Shown here: positions 8,823-17,446 of the stretch, in pieces
How the letters are laid out: each line of letters begins with the position of its first letter
How positions within the stretch are numbered: position 1 is the first letter of the stretch
NCBI RefSeq assembly: GCF_003610235.1
Contig: NZ_RAPR01000001.1
Coordinates: forward strand, 8,370,001 to 8,434,000
DNA from: Catellatospora citrea
GTDB taxonomy: Bacteria; Actinomycetota; Actinomycetes; Mycobacteriales; Micromonosporaceae
DNA: 64,000 bases
Direction of reading: 5' to 3'
The notes under the pieces: model-generated
The model's database searches: none
Told to the model about the DNA's origin: nothing
Seen by the model: only the letters and a program-made list of their open reading frames with translations
Translations under genes and position numbers: made by a program

Positions 8823-10058
8823 CTACTCGGCGACGCGCAACGCCACGAGCATGCTCAGGAACGCGCCCGGGTGCACGATCGGGATGCGGTGCCGGCGGGC
8901 CTGGCGGGCCTTGCCGGACATGGTGTCGGGATCGGCGGCCACCAGCAGGCGGGTCGTCCGGGTGACGGCGCGGCCCACGGTCAGCCCGGCCATGCGGGCC
9001 CGTTCCTCCCACAGCTCCCGCGGCTCGGCGGTCTGCCCGGTGAACACCACCGTGTCGCCGGGCAGCAGCCGGAACGCCGGGGCGGGCAGCGGCCGCGTGG
9101 TGCGGCGGTGCGGATCGTCGGAGTCCGGGTCCAACGCCCGGTCGACGTCGGCGTGGCCCAGCCCGAGCAGCGCGGCGACGGTGTGCAGGTCGGCGCGCTC
9201 GGTCTCGGTCACCCGGCCGTCGTCGGCCGCCTCGACGGCGAGCGCCTGCAGGTAGAGCCGGTGCAGGTCCAGCACCTCGTCCCGGCTGAGCCCCAGCGCG
9301 TACGCGGCCTCGACCAGCGCGTCCGCCTCCATCGTGGAGACGTGCCGGTCGAGCAGGGCGTGGTCGAGCAGCGACAGGTAGCTGTCGGCCTGCGGCGGGG
9401 CCGGCACCCGGGGCAGCCGGTCGACGAGCCTGGTGAGGAAGTGCTCCTCCACCTCGTGCGGGTGGCGGCGCACCACCGGCAGCACCTCCTCGGACGGCAG
9501 CGGCGGCCAGGTCAGCGTGGCCGCGTCGAGCACCAGCTGCTGCCACGGCGGCGGCGAGCCGACCCGGTGCAGGTAACGCGCCAGCAGCCCGGCGGCCGCG
9601 CGGGCGTCGTCGAGCGCGCTGTGCGCCCGCTGCTGCGGGATGCCCGCCGCCAGGCAGCAGTCACGGAGGCTGCGCCCGGCCGAGGGCAGCAGCTGCGCGG
9701 CGAGGTTCATGGTGCACAGGCCGTACTCCCGCCCGACCGGGGCCTGCAGCCCTAGCCGGGAGTACTCGGCGACCAGGAACGCGGCGTCGAAGGCGAGGTT
9801 GTGCGCCACGATCACCCGCTCGCGCAGCATGGCTCCGACCTGACCGGCGAGGTCGGCGAAGACCGGGGCGCGGCGGGCCTCCGCGGCCGTGATGCCGTGC
9901 ACGTGCTGCGGGCCGAGGTCGCGCTCGGGGTTGACCAGGCTCGACCAGTCGCCGGTGATCCGGCCGGACGCGTCGACGTGCACGATCGCGATCTCGCAGA
10001 TCCGGTCGTGCCAGGTCGTGCGCAGCCCGGTCGTCTCCACATCGATCACCGCGTACAC
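8823..10058 (-). CDS. DEDDh 3'-5' exonuclease with TerB-like middle and BRCT C-terminus
   Basis: 411 residues from GTG 10058, which has GGCGGAGG upstream; the longer frame adds only low-complexity sequence. Residues 1-165 form a DnaQ-like exonuclease: VIDVETTG (Exo I), HNLAFDAAFL (Exo II), HSALDDARA (Exo III, DEDDh). The middle, about 240-320, resembles a TerB/DnaJ-associated helical domain (ADALVEAAYALGLSRDEV, EAADDGRVTETERADLHTVAALLG). The C-terminal 80 residues form a BRCT domain (GDTVVFTGQTAEPRELWEERARMAGLTVGRAVTRTTRLLVAADPD shape, quoted in part). Likely role in DNA repair or end processing; such proteins are often annotated as epsilon-like, but this is not the replicative proofreader by length. 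Confidence 0.83.
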   Translation of the reverse strand: MYAVIDVETTGLRTTWHDRICEIAIVHVDASGRITGDWSSLVNPERDLGPQHVHGITAAEARRAPVFADLAGQVGAMLRERVIVAHNLAFDAAFLVAEYSRLGLQAPVGREYGLCTMNLAAQLLPSAGRSLRDCCLAAGIPQQRAHSALDDARAAAGLLARYLHRVGSPPPWQQLVLDAATLTWPPLPSEEVLPVVRRHPHEVEEHFLTRLVDRLPRVPAPPQADSYLSLLDHALLDRHVSTMEADALVEAAYALGLSRDEVLDLHRLYLQALAVEAADDGRVTETERADLHTVAALLGLGHADVDRALDPDSDDPHRRTTRPLPAPAFRLLPGDTVVFTGQTAEPRELWEERARMAGLTVGRAVTRTTRLLVAADPDTMSGKARQARRHRIPIVHPGAFLSMLVALRVAE

Positions 10059-10219
10059 GCCGCCACCTCCGCCTTTCCCGGGCCGGACCGTCCCATCACG
10101 ACCACGCCGGGTCTTCACAGTATGTCCTGCGGCACCCGCTCCGGCTCCGCCGAAAGCACCGACACACGGCAAACCCCGACAGGATCACCTCGGAAGATCG
10201 CCCGATCGTGCACCGCGGG

Positions 10220-10720
10220 TCAGGTGCGGCGCGCGCCGTCGGGCCAGACCACCACGACCGGCAGTGCCAGCGCGTGCGCGTCGGCGACCACGGCCGCGGT
10301 GCCGCCCCGGTCCGCGGGCGGCTGCCCGTCCCAGACGGCGACGAGCAGGTCACAGCCCGCCAGCATGGCGGCGTTGGCGTCCTGGTAGGCGGCCCGGCCG
10401 GCCTGCGCGTGCGGCATCACCCGCACGGACGCGGCGTGCCCGGCCAGTCGGTCGAAGGCCGCGCCGTGTTCGGGGGCGACCTTCCGGTCGCGGTAGTCGG
10501 CGGCGGGGAGCACGACCTCCAGGCGCCCGCCGTGCGCGAGCACCGCCTTGGCGAAGATCGTGTCCGCGCCCGCGGCCAGGCAGGACACCCCGACCAGCTC
10601 CTCCGGACGGTACGCGGCCAGCAGTTCGCGCAACGCTGTGCCGACGAGGACTGCGGTGTCCGCGGTGAGGTTGATGTGTCCCGTCACGCCGATACGGGTC
10701 GGTCGCCTGGCTGCCTCCAT
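10220..10720 (-). CDS. SLOG/Rossmann-type nucleotide-binding protein
   Basis: 166 residues. The start RIGVTGHINL, central LVGVSCLAAGADTIFAKAVL and late GCDLLVAVWDGQPPADRGGTAAVVADAHALALPVVVVW match the pattern of SLOG-superfamily Rossmann folds, which bind nucleotides or nucleotide-derived ligands. Standalone, with no second domain. ATG 10720 is preferred over TTG 10729: it may be leaderless, with CACATTGT about 10 bp upstream. Divergent from the GNAT gene across an 88-bp gap that must hold both promoters. Specific function unknown. Confidence 0.55.
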   Translation of the reverse strand: MEAARRPTRIGVTGHINLTADTAVLVGTALRELLAAYRPEELVGVSCLAAGADTIFAKAVLAHGGRLEVVLPAADYRDRKVAPEHGAAFDRLAGHAASVRVMPHAQAGRAAYQDANAAMLAGCDLLVAVWDGQPPADRGGTAAVVADAHALALPVVVVWPDGARRT

Positions 10721-10808
10721 GCCGGACAATGTGTCACACGGGGCAGCCCGAGTCCGCCCTCATGCGTCGCCACGGGCCGCGCCGCGCCGTCCCGGATAGG
10801 CTGGACGC

Positions 10809-11300
10809 ATGATCGATCGAGACGACGCCGTCCGGATCAGGCCCGCCACCGCCGACGACGCGCCCGTGGTCGGCGCGATCTGGCGGGACGGCTGGCGCGA
10901 CGGCCACCTGGGCCACGTGCCGGAGGAGCTGGTCGCGATCCGCACACCGGAGTCGTTCGACCTGCGCGCCGCGCAGCGCGTCGACGAGACGACGGTGGCC
11001 GAGGTGGACGGTGCGGTCGCGGGCTTCGTGATGGTCGCCGCCGACGAGGTCGAGCAGGTCTACGTCGCCGCCGAGCAGCGCGGCACGGGGGTGGCGGGTG
11101 CGCTGCTCGCCGAAGGCCTCCGGCAGGTCGGCGCCAACGGGCACGACCGGGCCTGGCTCGCCGTGGCCGGCGGCAACGGCCGAGCCCGCCGCTTCTACGA
11201 GCGCCAGGGCTGGACCGACGAGGGCGCGTTCGACTACCCGGCCCGCACCTCCGCCGGCCCCGTCCCCGTCCCCTGCCACCGCTACACCCGCACCGTCTGA
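10809..11300 (+). CDS. GNAT-family N-acetyltransferase
   Basis: 163 residues. Typical GNAT order: VRIRPATADDAPVVGAIWR at the start, VDGAVAGFVMVAADEVEQVYVAAEQRGTGVAGALL with the acetyl-CoA loop (Q/RxxGxG/A shape) in the middle, and AVAGGNGRARRFYERQGW near the end. Transfers acetyl from acetyl-CoA to an amine; substrate unknown. ATAGGCTGGACGC sits directly before the ATG without a Shine-Dalgarno, suggesting a leaderless transcript. Ends before an intergenic palindrome. Confidence 0.85.
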   Translation: MIDRDDAVRIRPATADDAPVVGAIWRDGWRDGHLGHVPEELVAIRTPESFDLRAAQRVDETTVAEVDGAVAGFVMVAADEVEQVYVAAEQRGTGVAGALLAEGLRQVGANGHDRAWLAVAGGNGRARRFYERQGWTDEGAFDYPARTSAGPVPVPCHRYTRTV

Positions 11301-11343
11301 CCCGAACCCCCCCGCCCCCCGCCCCGCCCACCAGCGAAGATCA

Positions 11344-11418
11344 CGACGATCTTGCGCGAACCGTTGCCGATACGCCCGAATAGTGCGTGTCGTACCCGCG
11401 GTCCGCGCAAGATCGTCG
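11344..11418. repeat. Intergenic long inverted repeat (GATCTTGCGCG type)
   Basis: Arms 11344-11358 and 11404-11418 are perfect 15-mers (CGACGATCTTGCGCG); the stem extends inward by ACCG with one mismatch. Loop about 37 bp. Lies between the convergent GNAT and HEAT-like genes and is flanked by C-rich and G-rich tracts. Could act as a two-way terminator. Confidence 0.65.
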
Positions 11419-11454
11419 CAAAGGGTGGGTGGGGGTGGGGGTAGGGGTGGGGGG

Positions 11455-12087
11455 TCAGGGTTGGGTTTTGTGCCAGAGGTGTTCGGTGGGGTCGATGTAG
11501 CGGTTGGCCAGGGCGGCTTGGGCTTCGGGGGTGCCGATTTCGGCTAGTCGGCGGGATGCGGCGTCATGGGCCCAGCGGAGTGTCGGGTCGGGGCGGCTGA
11601 CGACGTCGCGCAGCGCCTCGATCTCGGCGGCGTCGGACATGCCGCACAGGCCTTCGATGGCGGCGGTGGCCACCGCCGGCCGGGCCGAGCGCACCTTCTC
11701 CAGCAGTGCGGGCCGTTCCACCTCCTCCGGCGTGCCCGCGCGGGCGGTGACCGCGACCATCTCCTCCCACGGGTCGGGCGAATCCCACCACCGGTTCACG
11801 AGGTCGGCGACCGGTCCGCTGGCGGCGTTCTCGCGCGCCGTCGCGACCTCGTAGATCGCGGCCCGCACGGCGCCGACGCAGCAGAACCGCGGCTCACGGC
11901 GGAGGGCGTCGTGAGCCTCGAGCAGGGCCGGCAGCGCTCGCGGATGGCGGGTCGCCTGCAGTCGGCGGGCGAAGGGGCCCCAGTGCTCGCCCTCGGCCGG
12001 GCGCTCGTCGAACGCCGAGTCGAGCTCGGGCTGGTCGGGCTGCGGCACGGGCGTGCCGCCGCCGTCAAAGGCCGGTTCCTGATGCAT
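11455..12087 (-). CDS. HEAT-repeat-like protein of unknown function
   Basis: 210 residues from ATG 12087. After an acidic, Pro/Gln-rich N-terminus the protein is helical with repeat-like stretches, such as HPRALPALLEAHDALRREP, RSARPAVATAAIEGLCGMSD and EIEALRDVVSRPDPTLRWAHDAASRRLAEIG, which resemble degenerate HEAT repeats. No catalytic motif seen. The start is uncertain because only a weak AGGAA precedes it. The frame continues upstream but reads as low-complexity sequence through the terminator, so the longer version is rejected. Confidence 0.6.
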   Translation of the reverse strand: MHQEPAFDGGGTPVPQPDQPELDSAFDERPAEGEHWGPFARRLQATRHPRALPALLEAHDALRREPRFCCVGAVRAAIYEVATARENAASGPVADLVNRWWDSPDPWEEMVAVTARAGTPEEVERPALLEKVRSARPAVATAAIEGLCGMSDAAEIEALRDVVSRPDPTLRWAHDAASRRLAEIGTPEAQAALANRYIDPTEHLWHKTQP

Positions 12088-12190
12088 CCGGCCGGCGGTC
12101 CGTCGGTTCCTGGCGATTCCCACCAGAGCATTGTGCCGGAGAAGTGCGCCGCGATCCGCCCGCCGGCCCCCATGTCCGGCGGGCCGATCG

Positions 12191-12239
12191 GAGCGTCGCT
12201 GCCGGGCACCGGATGCGGCGGTGCCCGGCAGCGACGCTC
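12191..12239 (-). terminator. Hairpin after the sugar ABC operon
   Basis: 20-bp perfect arms (12191-12210 and 12220-12239) with a 9-base loop, starting 15 bp beyond the stop of the last permease gene. GC-rich, no T tract. Confidence 0.8.
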
Positions 12240-12254
12240 GCAGTCCCGGCCGGA

Positions 12255-13082
12255 TCAGCCCTTGACGCCGGTGAGGGTGACCCCCTGGACGAAGGCCTTC
12301 TGGGCGAAGAAGAACAGCACCACGACGGGGATCATCGTGAGCATGGTGGCGGCGCTGACCAGGTGCCATTCCACGTGGTGCATGCTGCGGAAGCTGGCCA
12401 GGCCCAGGGAGACGGTCCAGTTCTGCTCGTTCTCGCTGGTGTAGAGCAGGGGGCCGTAGTAGTCGTTCCAGGCGTAGAAGAACTGGAACATGGCGGCGGC
12501 GGCGATGCCGGGGCGGGCCATCGGCAGCACCACCTTCCACAGCGTGCGCCATTCGCCCGCGCCGTCCACCCGGGCCGCGTCAAGGTATTCGTCGGGGATG
12601 GTGACGAGGAACTGGCGCAGCAGGAAGATGGAGAACGCGTCACCGGCCAGCATGGGCAGGATCAGCGGCCACAGTGACCCGGTCAGCCCCGCGTCGGCCC
12701 AGAACAGGTACAGCGGCACGGTGGTGACCTGCGGCGGCAGCATCATCATGCAGACGATCGCGACCATGGTGACCGAGCGCCCGCGCCAGCGCAGCTTCGC
12801 CAGCCCGTACGCGGCGGGCACGCTGGCCAGCAGCATGAAGCCGGTGGCCAGTGTCGCGTACAGCAGCGTGTTGACCAGGTAGCGCAGCAGCGGGGCCTTG
12901 GCGAACGCCTCGGCGTAGTTCTCGGGGTGCCACGAGGTCGGCCACAGCTGCGAGGTCAGCGTCTGGTCGCTGGTCATGAACGAGGTCAGCCCGAGGAACA
13001 CCACCGGGGCCAGGAACATCACCGACAGCGCGATCGCCACGGCGTGCCGGGCGACGAAGAGCAGCACGTTGCGTCGTGTCAC
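12255..13082 (-). CDS. Carbohydrate ABC transporter permease, MalG family
   Basis: 275 residues with six hydrophobic segments. The EAA loop is [23 protein letters not shown], the site that contacts the ATPase. Moves a sugar across the membrane together with the other permease and the binding protein. Start GTG 13082 gives a 4-bp GTGA overlap with the upstream permease, a sign of translational coupling; the frame continues far upstream only as a shadow of that gene. Last gene of a binding protein-permease-permease operon that lacks its own ATPase, so a shared ATPase of the MsiK type is expected elsewhere. Confidence 0.92.
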   Translation of the reverse strand: MTRRNVLLFVARHAVAIALSVMFLAPVVFLGLTSFMTSDQTLTSQLWPTSWHPENYAEAFAKAPLLRYLVNTLLYATLATGFMLLASVPAAYGLAKLRWRGRSVTMVAIVCMMMLPPQVTTVPLYLFWADAGLTGSLWPLILPMLAGDAFSIFLLRQFLVTIPDEYLDAARVDGAGEWRTLWKVVLPMARPGIAAAAMFQFFYAWNDYYGPLLYTSENEQNWTVSLGLASFRSMHHVEWHLVSAATMLTMIPVVVLFFFAQKAFVQGVTLTGVKG

Positions 13083-14047
13083 CGGGTGAACTCCTTGAAC
13101 CGGCGCAGCAGCAGCACCGTCGCGGTCATCGAGACCACGAACAGCACCACGGCCAGCACGTTGGCGTAGCCGAGCACGTGGTACCGGAAGCCGACCACGT
13201 ACAGCCAGAGCGGGTAGGTGAAGGTCGAGCCCTCGGGGTAGCCGAACGTGTCCGAGATGCCGCCGCCCCCGGTGACCTGCCCGGAGGCGACGCTGGCGGC
13301 GACGGCCGCCTGGGTGAAGTACTGCAGCGTGCCGATGATCCCGGTGATCGCCGCGAACGCCAGCACCGGCGAGATGCTGGGCAGCGTCACGTACCGGAAG
13401 CGCTGCCAGCTGCCCGCGCCGTCCAGGGCGGCGGCCTCGTGCAACTCGGCGGGCACGTCCAGCAGCGCCGCGATGAAGATCATCATGAGGTCGCCGATGC
13501 CCCACATCGCCAGCACCACCAGTGACGGCTTGGCCCAGGCGGGGTCGTTGAACCACAGCGGCGGGTCGTCCACGCCGAGCGCCGACAGCGCCGTGTTCAC
13601 CGGGCCGGTGCCGGGCTTGAGCAGCAGCACGAACGCGAGCGTCGCGGCGACCGGCGGGGCGAGCGCGGGCAGGTAGAACAGCGTGCGGTACACCCCGCGG
13701 GCGCGCCTGACCTGGTTGAGCAGCAGCGCGGTGAGCAGCGCCCCGAGCATGCGCGCGGGCACCATCACCACGACCAGCCACAGCGTGTTCTTGGCCGCCC
13801 GGACGACGTTGTCGTCCTCGAACAGGAAGCGCCAGTTGTCCAGCCCGACCCACTCCGGCGCCTGGATCAGGTTGAACCGGGTGAACGAGAAGTACACCGC
13901 CGACACCAGCGGGTAGACCAGGAACAGGGCGAGCCCGGCCAGGGTGGGCGCGACGAAGATGTACGGCGTCAGCCGCCGCCGCAGCCGGGTGAGCCTGGGG
14001 GAGGGGGTGCGGGACGGGCCCGCACCCCCGGTGAGCGGCAGCGACAT
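13079..14047 (-). CDS. Carbohydrate ABC transporter permease, MalF family
   Basis: 322 residues. N-terminal Pro/Arg-rich tail, then six hydrophobic segments starting at [31 protein letters not shown] loop [23 protein letters not shown]. Starts at ATG 14047 in an ATGA overlap with the binding-protein stop and itself overlaps the MalG gene by 4 bp, so the three genes are one coupled operon. Confidence 0.92.
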   Translation of the reverse strand: MSLPLTGGAGPSRTPSPRLTRLRRRLTPYIFVAPTLAGLALFLVYPLVSAVYFSFTRFNLIQAPEWVGLDNWRFLFEDDNVVRAAKNTLWLVVVMVPARMLGALLTALLLNQVRRARGVYRTLFYLPALAPPVAATLAFVLLLKPGTGPVNTALSALGVDDPPLWFNDPAWAKPSLVVLAMWGIGDLMMIFIAALLDVPAELHEAAALDGAGSWQRFRYVTLPSISPVLAFAAITGIIGTLQYFTQAAVAASVASGQVTGGGGISDTFGYPEGSTFTYPLWLYVVGFRYHVLGYANVLAVVLFVVSMTATVLLLRRFKEFTR

Positions 14048-15372
14048 CAGCCCGCCAGCTTGACGAGGTTGTCGATCTGCTGGTCGACCTTTTTCAGCCC
14101 GCCCGCCAGGTCGGTCGTGGTGCCGGCCTGATAGGACTGCAGGAACCCGGACAGCTCCTCCTGGTACGCGGCCCCGATCGCGCTCGGCGGTGTGGTGACC
14201 GTGGCGGGGTGGGCGAAGATGTCCAGGAACACCTGGAACTCCGGGTCCACCACCAGCTCCGTGCTGGTCAGCGCGTCGGTGGTGCTGGGCACGTTGCGGA
14301 TGCCGTTGCTCAGCTTCACGATGGCGGCGGTCTCGGTGGTCAGGAAGCGGACCAGGGCCCAGGCGGCCTCGTTGTTCTTCGCCGTGCGCGACACCCCGAT
14401 CACGTTGCCGGTGACGTAGCCGCCGCCGTAGCGGGCCGGGTCGGCCACCGGCAGCGGCGCGACGCCGAACGACACGTCCTTGGCCTGGTCGCGCAGGAAC
14501 GCCATGCGCCACTCGCCGTCCACGTTCATGGCGACCTTGCCCTTGTGGAAGGCGTTGTCGGCGGACCACTCGTCGCCCAGCCCGGCCCGGAACTTCTCCA
14601 GCTTGTCGTAGCCGTACCAGTCGACCAGGTCCTTCTGCCAGCGGATCAGCTCCTGCCACTTCGGGTCGCTGCCGATGGCCGAGGTGCCGTCGGCGTTGAG
14701 CCAGTTCGCGCCGACGGTCGGGGCCAGGTGCGACGGGGAGTTCTCGTAGAAGCCGAAGGAGGGCAGAAAACCGGCCCGCTCGATGGTGCCGTCGGGTTTG
14801 CGTACCGTCAGCTTCTTGGCCAGCTCGGTCAGCTCGGCCAGGGTCTTCGGCGGCCCGGCCACGCCGGCCTCGGCGAAGATCTTCTTGTTGTAGTACAGGC
14901 CGTACACGTCGGCGAGGAACGGCATGGCGCACCGCTTGCCGCGGAACTCGGTGTAGGACCGGATCACCTCGGGGTAGCGCTTCAGGTCGATCCCGTCGCG
15001 CTGCAGGTACGGCGTCAGGTCGGTCCAGGCGCCGGAGGAGCAGAACTTGCCGACGATGTCGGTGGAGTAGCTCAGGCCGACGTCGGGGCCCTGGCCCGCG
15101 CCGATGGCCTGCAGCATCTTGGTGTCGTCCTGGCCGCCCTTGACGGTGACCTTCACCTTGGGGTGCTTCGCCTCGAAGTCCTTGACGATCTCGGCGATCG
15201 CGGCCGCCTCGCGGTCGGTGAAGAAGTGCCAGAGCTCGACCTCGCCGGACGCCTCGACGCCGGGACTGGCCAGGGGCGCGGCCTGCTCGCCGGGCGTGCA
15301 GGCGGCTGTGGCCAGCAGCGCCGCCGCCAGTGCTGTCACCAGCAACCGGCGCGGTCCATGGGTACGGAACAC
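14047..15372 (-). CDS. Sugar-binding lipoprotein of ABC transporter (family 1 SBP)
   Basis: 441 residues, GTG start with GAAGGAG upstream. Lipoprotein signal LVTALAAALLATAAC (lipobox Cys25). Mature part opens with VELWHFFTDREAAAIAEIVKDFEAKHPKVKVTV, the classic family 1 solute-binding signature, and contains MPFLADVYGLYYNKKIF and NVDGEWRMAF. It captures an oligosaccharide outside the membrane for the two permeases. The divergent cellulase and the shared palindromes suggest a cello- or gluco-oligosaccharide, which is inference only. Confidence 0.9.
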   Translation of the reverse strand: MFRTHGPRRLLVTALAAALLATAACTPGEQAAPLASPGVEASGEVELWHFFTDREAAAIAEIVKDFEAKHPKVKVTVKGGQDDTKMLQAIGAGQGPDVGLSYSTDIVGKFCSSGAWTDLTPYLQRDGIDLKRYPEVIRSYTEFRGKRCAMPFLADVYGLYYNKKIFAEAGVAGPPKTLAELTELAKKLTVRKPDGTIERAGFLPSFGFYENSPSHLAPTVGANWLNADGTSAIGSDPKWQELIRWQKDLVDWYGYDKLEKFRAGLGDEWSADNAFHKGKVAMNVDGEWRMAFLRDQAKDVSFGVAPLPVADPARYGGGYVTGNVIGVSRTAKNNEAAWALVRFLTTETAAIVKLSNGIRNVPSTTDALTSTELVVDPEFQVFLDIFAHPATVTTPPSAIGAAYQEELSGFLQSYQAGTTTDLAGGLKKVDQQIDNLVKLAG

Positions 15373-15452
15373 GTTTGGCTCCTTCGCTCATATCGGTGCC
15401 GCGCCGGTGCACGACGCAGCCGCAGGCGGTCTCCCCGCAGACAGCCAACACT

Positions 15453-15471
15453 GTTAGGAAGATTGACTAAC
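15453..15471. promoter_or_regulatory. Operator-like palindrome upstream of sugar ABC operon
   Basis: 19-bp element GTTAGGAAGATTGACTAAC with GTTAG/CTAAC ends, about 80 bp upstream of the binding-protein start. On the opposite strand it matches 17 of 19 bases of the element upstream of the cellulase gene; the 14-mer CTGTTAGGAAGATT is identical in both. Confidence 0.6.
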
Positions 15472-15675
15472 TAATGGGTCGAGGATCGAGCGTGCGAGCA
15501 CCGCTGTCAACACCCACCGAGGTGACCCGTGGCCGCCGCGTATGCGGCTCGATCCGATGTGGAGCGCTGTCACCGACCGTGGATCGTCTGGTGTTCCTGG
15601 TGAAGGTTGATTTAAGCGATCATTAAGTCGCTCCGCCTTGACGCCGTCCCATCGACGAACTTAGGGTGGTTGATA

Positions 15676-15694
15676 GTAAGTTAATCTTCCTAAC
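15676..15694. promoter_or_regulatory. Operator-like palindrome upstream of cellulase gene
   Basis: GTAAGTTAATCTTCCTAAC, 69 bp upstream of the cellulase start, in inverted orientation relative to the copy at 15453-15471. The identical core AATCTTCCTAACAG spans 15683-15696. Probably the binding site of one regulator controlling both units; no candidate regulator gene is adjacent. Confidence 0.6.
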
Positions 15695-15762
15695 AGATGA
15701 CCGGGGTCGGCCCGCGATGCCACCCGTCACGTCCGCACACGACGCCCCCCGTGGAGACGCGC

Positions 15763-17235
15763 ATGTCACGAAAGCTGAGAAACGTCCTGGTCGCCGGTGC
15801 GGTGTCCGTGCTGGCCGCGGTGTCGCTGGCCGTCGCGGTCGGCTCCGCCAGCGCGGCCACCACGCCGACCGCCACGTTCACCAAGGTGTCCGAGTGGGGC
15901 TCCGGGTTCGAGGGCCGCTACACCGTCACCAACGGCGGCAGCAGCACCATGAACTCCTGGCAGGTGTCGTTCACCCTGCCGGCCGGCACTTCGATCAGCT
16001 CGCACTGGGACGCCGCCCGCTCGGGCAGCGGTCAGCAGGTCGTCTTCGCCAACCTGTCCTGGAACGGCACCATCGCCCCCGGCGCCTCGGTCGTCTTCGG
16101 CTTCATCGGCACGGGCTCCGGCAGCCCCACCGGCTGCCTGCTCAACGGCCAGCCGTGCGCCGGCGGCACCCAGCCCAGCCCGTCGGCCTCGACGCCGCGG
16201 CCACCGTCGCCGTCGGCCTCGCCCTCGAAGCCGCCGTCGCCCTCCGCGTCACCGTCGAAGCCACCGTCGCCGTCGGCCAGCCCCAGCCCGACCGCGAACC
16301 CCGGCACCCCCGTCGCCGCCAACGGCCAGCTGCGGGTCTGCGGACGGCAGCTGTGCAACAAGAACGGCAAGGCGATCCAGCTGCGCGGCATGAGCACGCA
16401 CGGCATCCAGTGGTACGCCAACTGCGCGACCGCCGGTTCGCTGGACGTGCTGGCGCAGGAGTGGAAGGCCGACGTGCTGCGCATCTCCATGTACATCCAG
16501 GAGGACGGCTACGAGACCGACCCGCGCCGCTTCACGGACCTGGTGCACAACTACATCGAGCTGGCCACGGCCCGCGGCATGTACGCCATCGTGGACTGGC
16601 ACATGCTCGACCCCGGTGACCCGAACTACAACCTGGACCGCGCGAAGACCTTCTTCGCCGAGATCGCGCAGCGGCACGCGAACAAGGTCAACGTGCTGTA
16701 CGAGATCGCCAACGAGCCCAACGAGGTCAGCTGGTCCGCCATCAAGAGCTACGCCGACCAGGTCATCCCCGTGATCCGCCAGCGCGACCCGGAGGCCGTG
16801 GTGCTCGTCGGCACGCCCGACTGGTCCTCGCTGTCGGTGTCCGGCGACGGCAACGGCGTCGCGACCATCACCGCCAACCCGGTCACCGCCGGCAACCTGA
16901 TGTACGTCTTCCACTTCTACGCCGCCTCGCACGGCAACGCGTACTACAACACGTTCGCCCAGGCCGTGGACACGCTGCCGATGTTCGTCACCGAGTTCGG
17001 CACCCAGCAGGCCACCGGCGACGGCCCGAACGACTTCACCAACGCCCAGCGCTACCTGGACCTGATGGCCGCCAAGAAGGTCAGCTGGACCAACTGGAAC
17101 TTCTCCGACGACTTCCGCTCCGGCGCCGTCTTCACCACCGGCACCTGCGCCACCGGCCAGTTCTCCGGCACCACCCGGTTGAAGCCGGCGGGCGCCTGGA
17201 TCCGCGACCGCATCCGCACCGCGGACGACTTCTAA
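15763..17235 (+). CDS. Secreted CBM2-GH5 endoglucanase (cellulase)
   Basis: 490 residues from ATG 15763 (GGAG 6 bases upstream; the longer frame adds 22 residues before a complete signal peptide). Signal peptide 1-31, CBM2 cellulose-binding domain about 32-133, then a linker of tandem PPSPSASPSK units (about 135-182), then GH5 about 188-485. Catalytic acid/base Glu318 in YEIANEPN, nucleophile Glu411 in MFVTEFGT; THGIQWY and YVFHFYAASH also fit GH5 subfamily 2 endoglucanases. Hydrolyses beta-1,4-glucan outside the cell. Divergent from a sugar importer operon with matching operator-like sites. A long palindrome starts 4 bp after the stop. Confidence 0.93.
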   Translation: MSRKLRNVLVAGAVSVLAAVSLAVAVGSASAATTPTATFTKVSEWGSGFEGRYTVTNGGSSTMNSWQVSFTLPAGTSISSHWDAARSGSGQQVVFANLSWNGTIAPGASVVFGFIGTGSGSPTGCLLNGQPCAGGTQPSPSASTPRPPSPSASPSKPPSPSASPSKPPSPSASPSPTANPGTPVAANGQLRVCGRQLCNKNGKAIQLRGMSTHGIQWYANCATAGSLDVLAQEWKADVLRISMYIQEDGYETDPRRFTDLVHNYIELATARGMYAIVDWHMLDPGDPNYNLDRAKTFFAEIAQRHANKVNVLYEIANEPNEVSWSAIKSYADQVIPVIRQRDPEAVVLVGTPDWSSLSVSGDGNGVATITANPVTAGNLMYVFHFYAASHGNAYYNTFAQAVDTLPMFVTEFGTQQATGDGPNDFTNAQRYLDLMAAKKVSWTNWNFSDDFRSGAVFTTGTCATGQFSGTTRLKPAGAWIRDRIRTADDF

Positions 17236-17238
17236 CCC

Positions 17239-17319
17239 CCACCCCCGCGTCGATCATGAACCTATGGCACGGCTCGACGGCGTGTCGGCGGCACAACTCC
17301 ATGATCGACGCGGGGGTGG
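17239..17319. repeat. Intergenic long inverted repeat (CGTCGATCATG type)
   Basis: Perfect 20-bp arms at 17239-17258 and 17300-17319 (CCACCCCCGCGTCGATCATG and its complement), with a 41-bp centre containing TATGGCACGGCTCGACGGCG. Begins just after the cellulase stop codon. It resembles an element I remember as recurrent in Micromonospora genomes; that memory is unverified. Confidence 0.7.
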
Positions 17320-17446
17320 CCGCAGCCCGGGGCGCGGTGGTGGCTGACGAGCCGCCACCCGCTCCGGGCTCCTGGTTTGCTGGAACGGCAACGTTGTTTG
17401 CGTGGGGGCGGGTGGCGGCGGCAGGGTGGCGGTGGAGGTGGTCGCC

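Noticed and set aside
12088..12552. N-terminal extension of the HEAT-like protein
   Set aside because: It would cross the 20-bp terminator hairpin and run antisense-like through the MalG permease gene.
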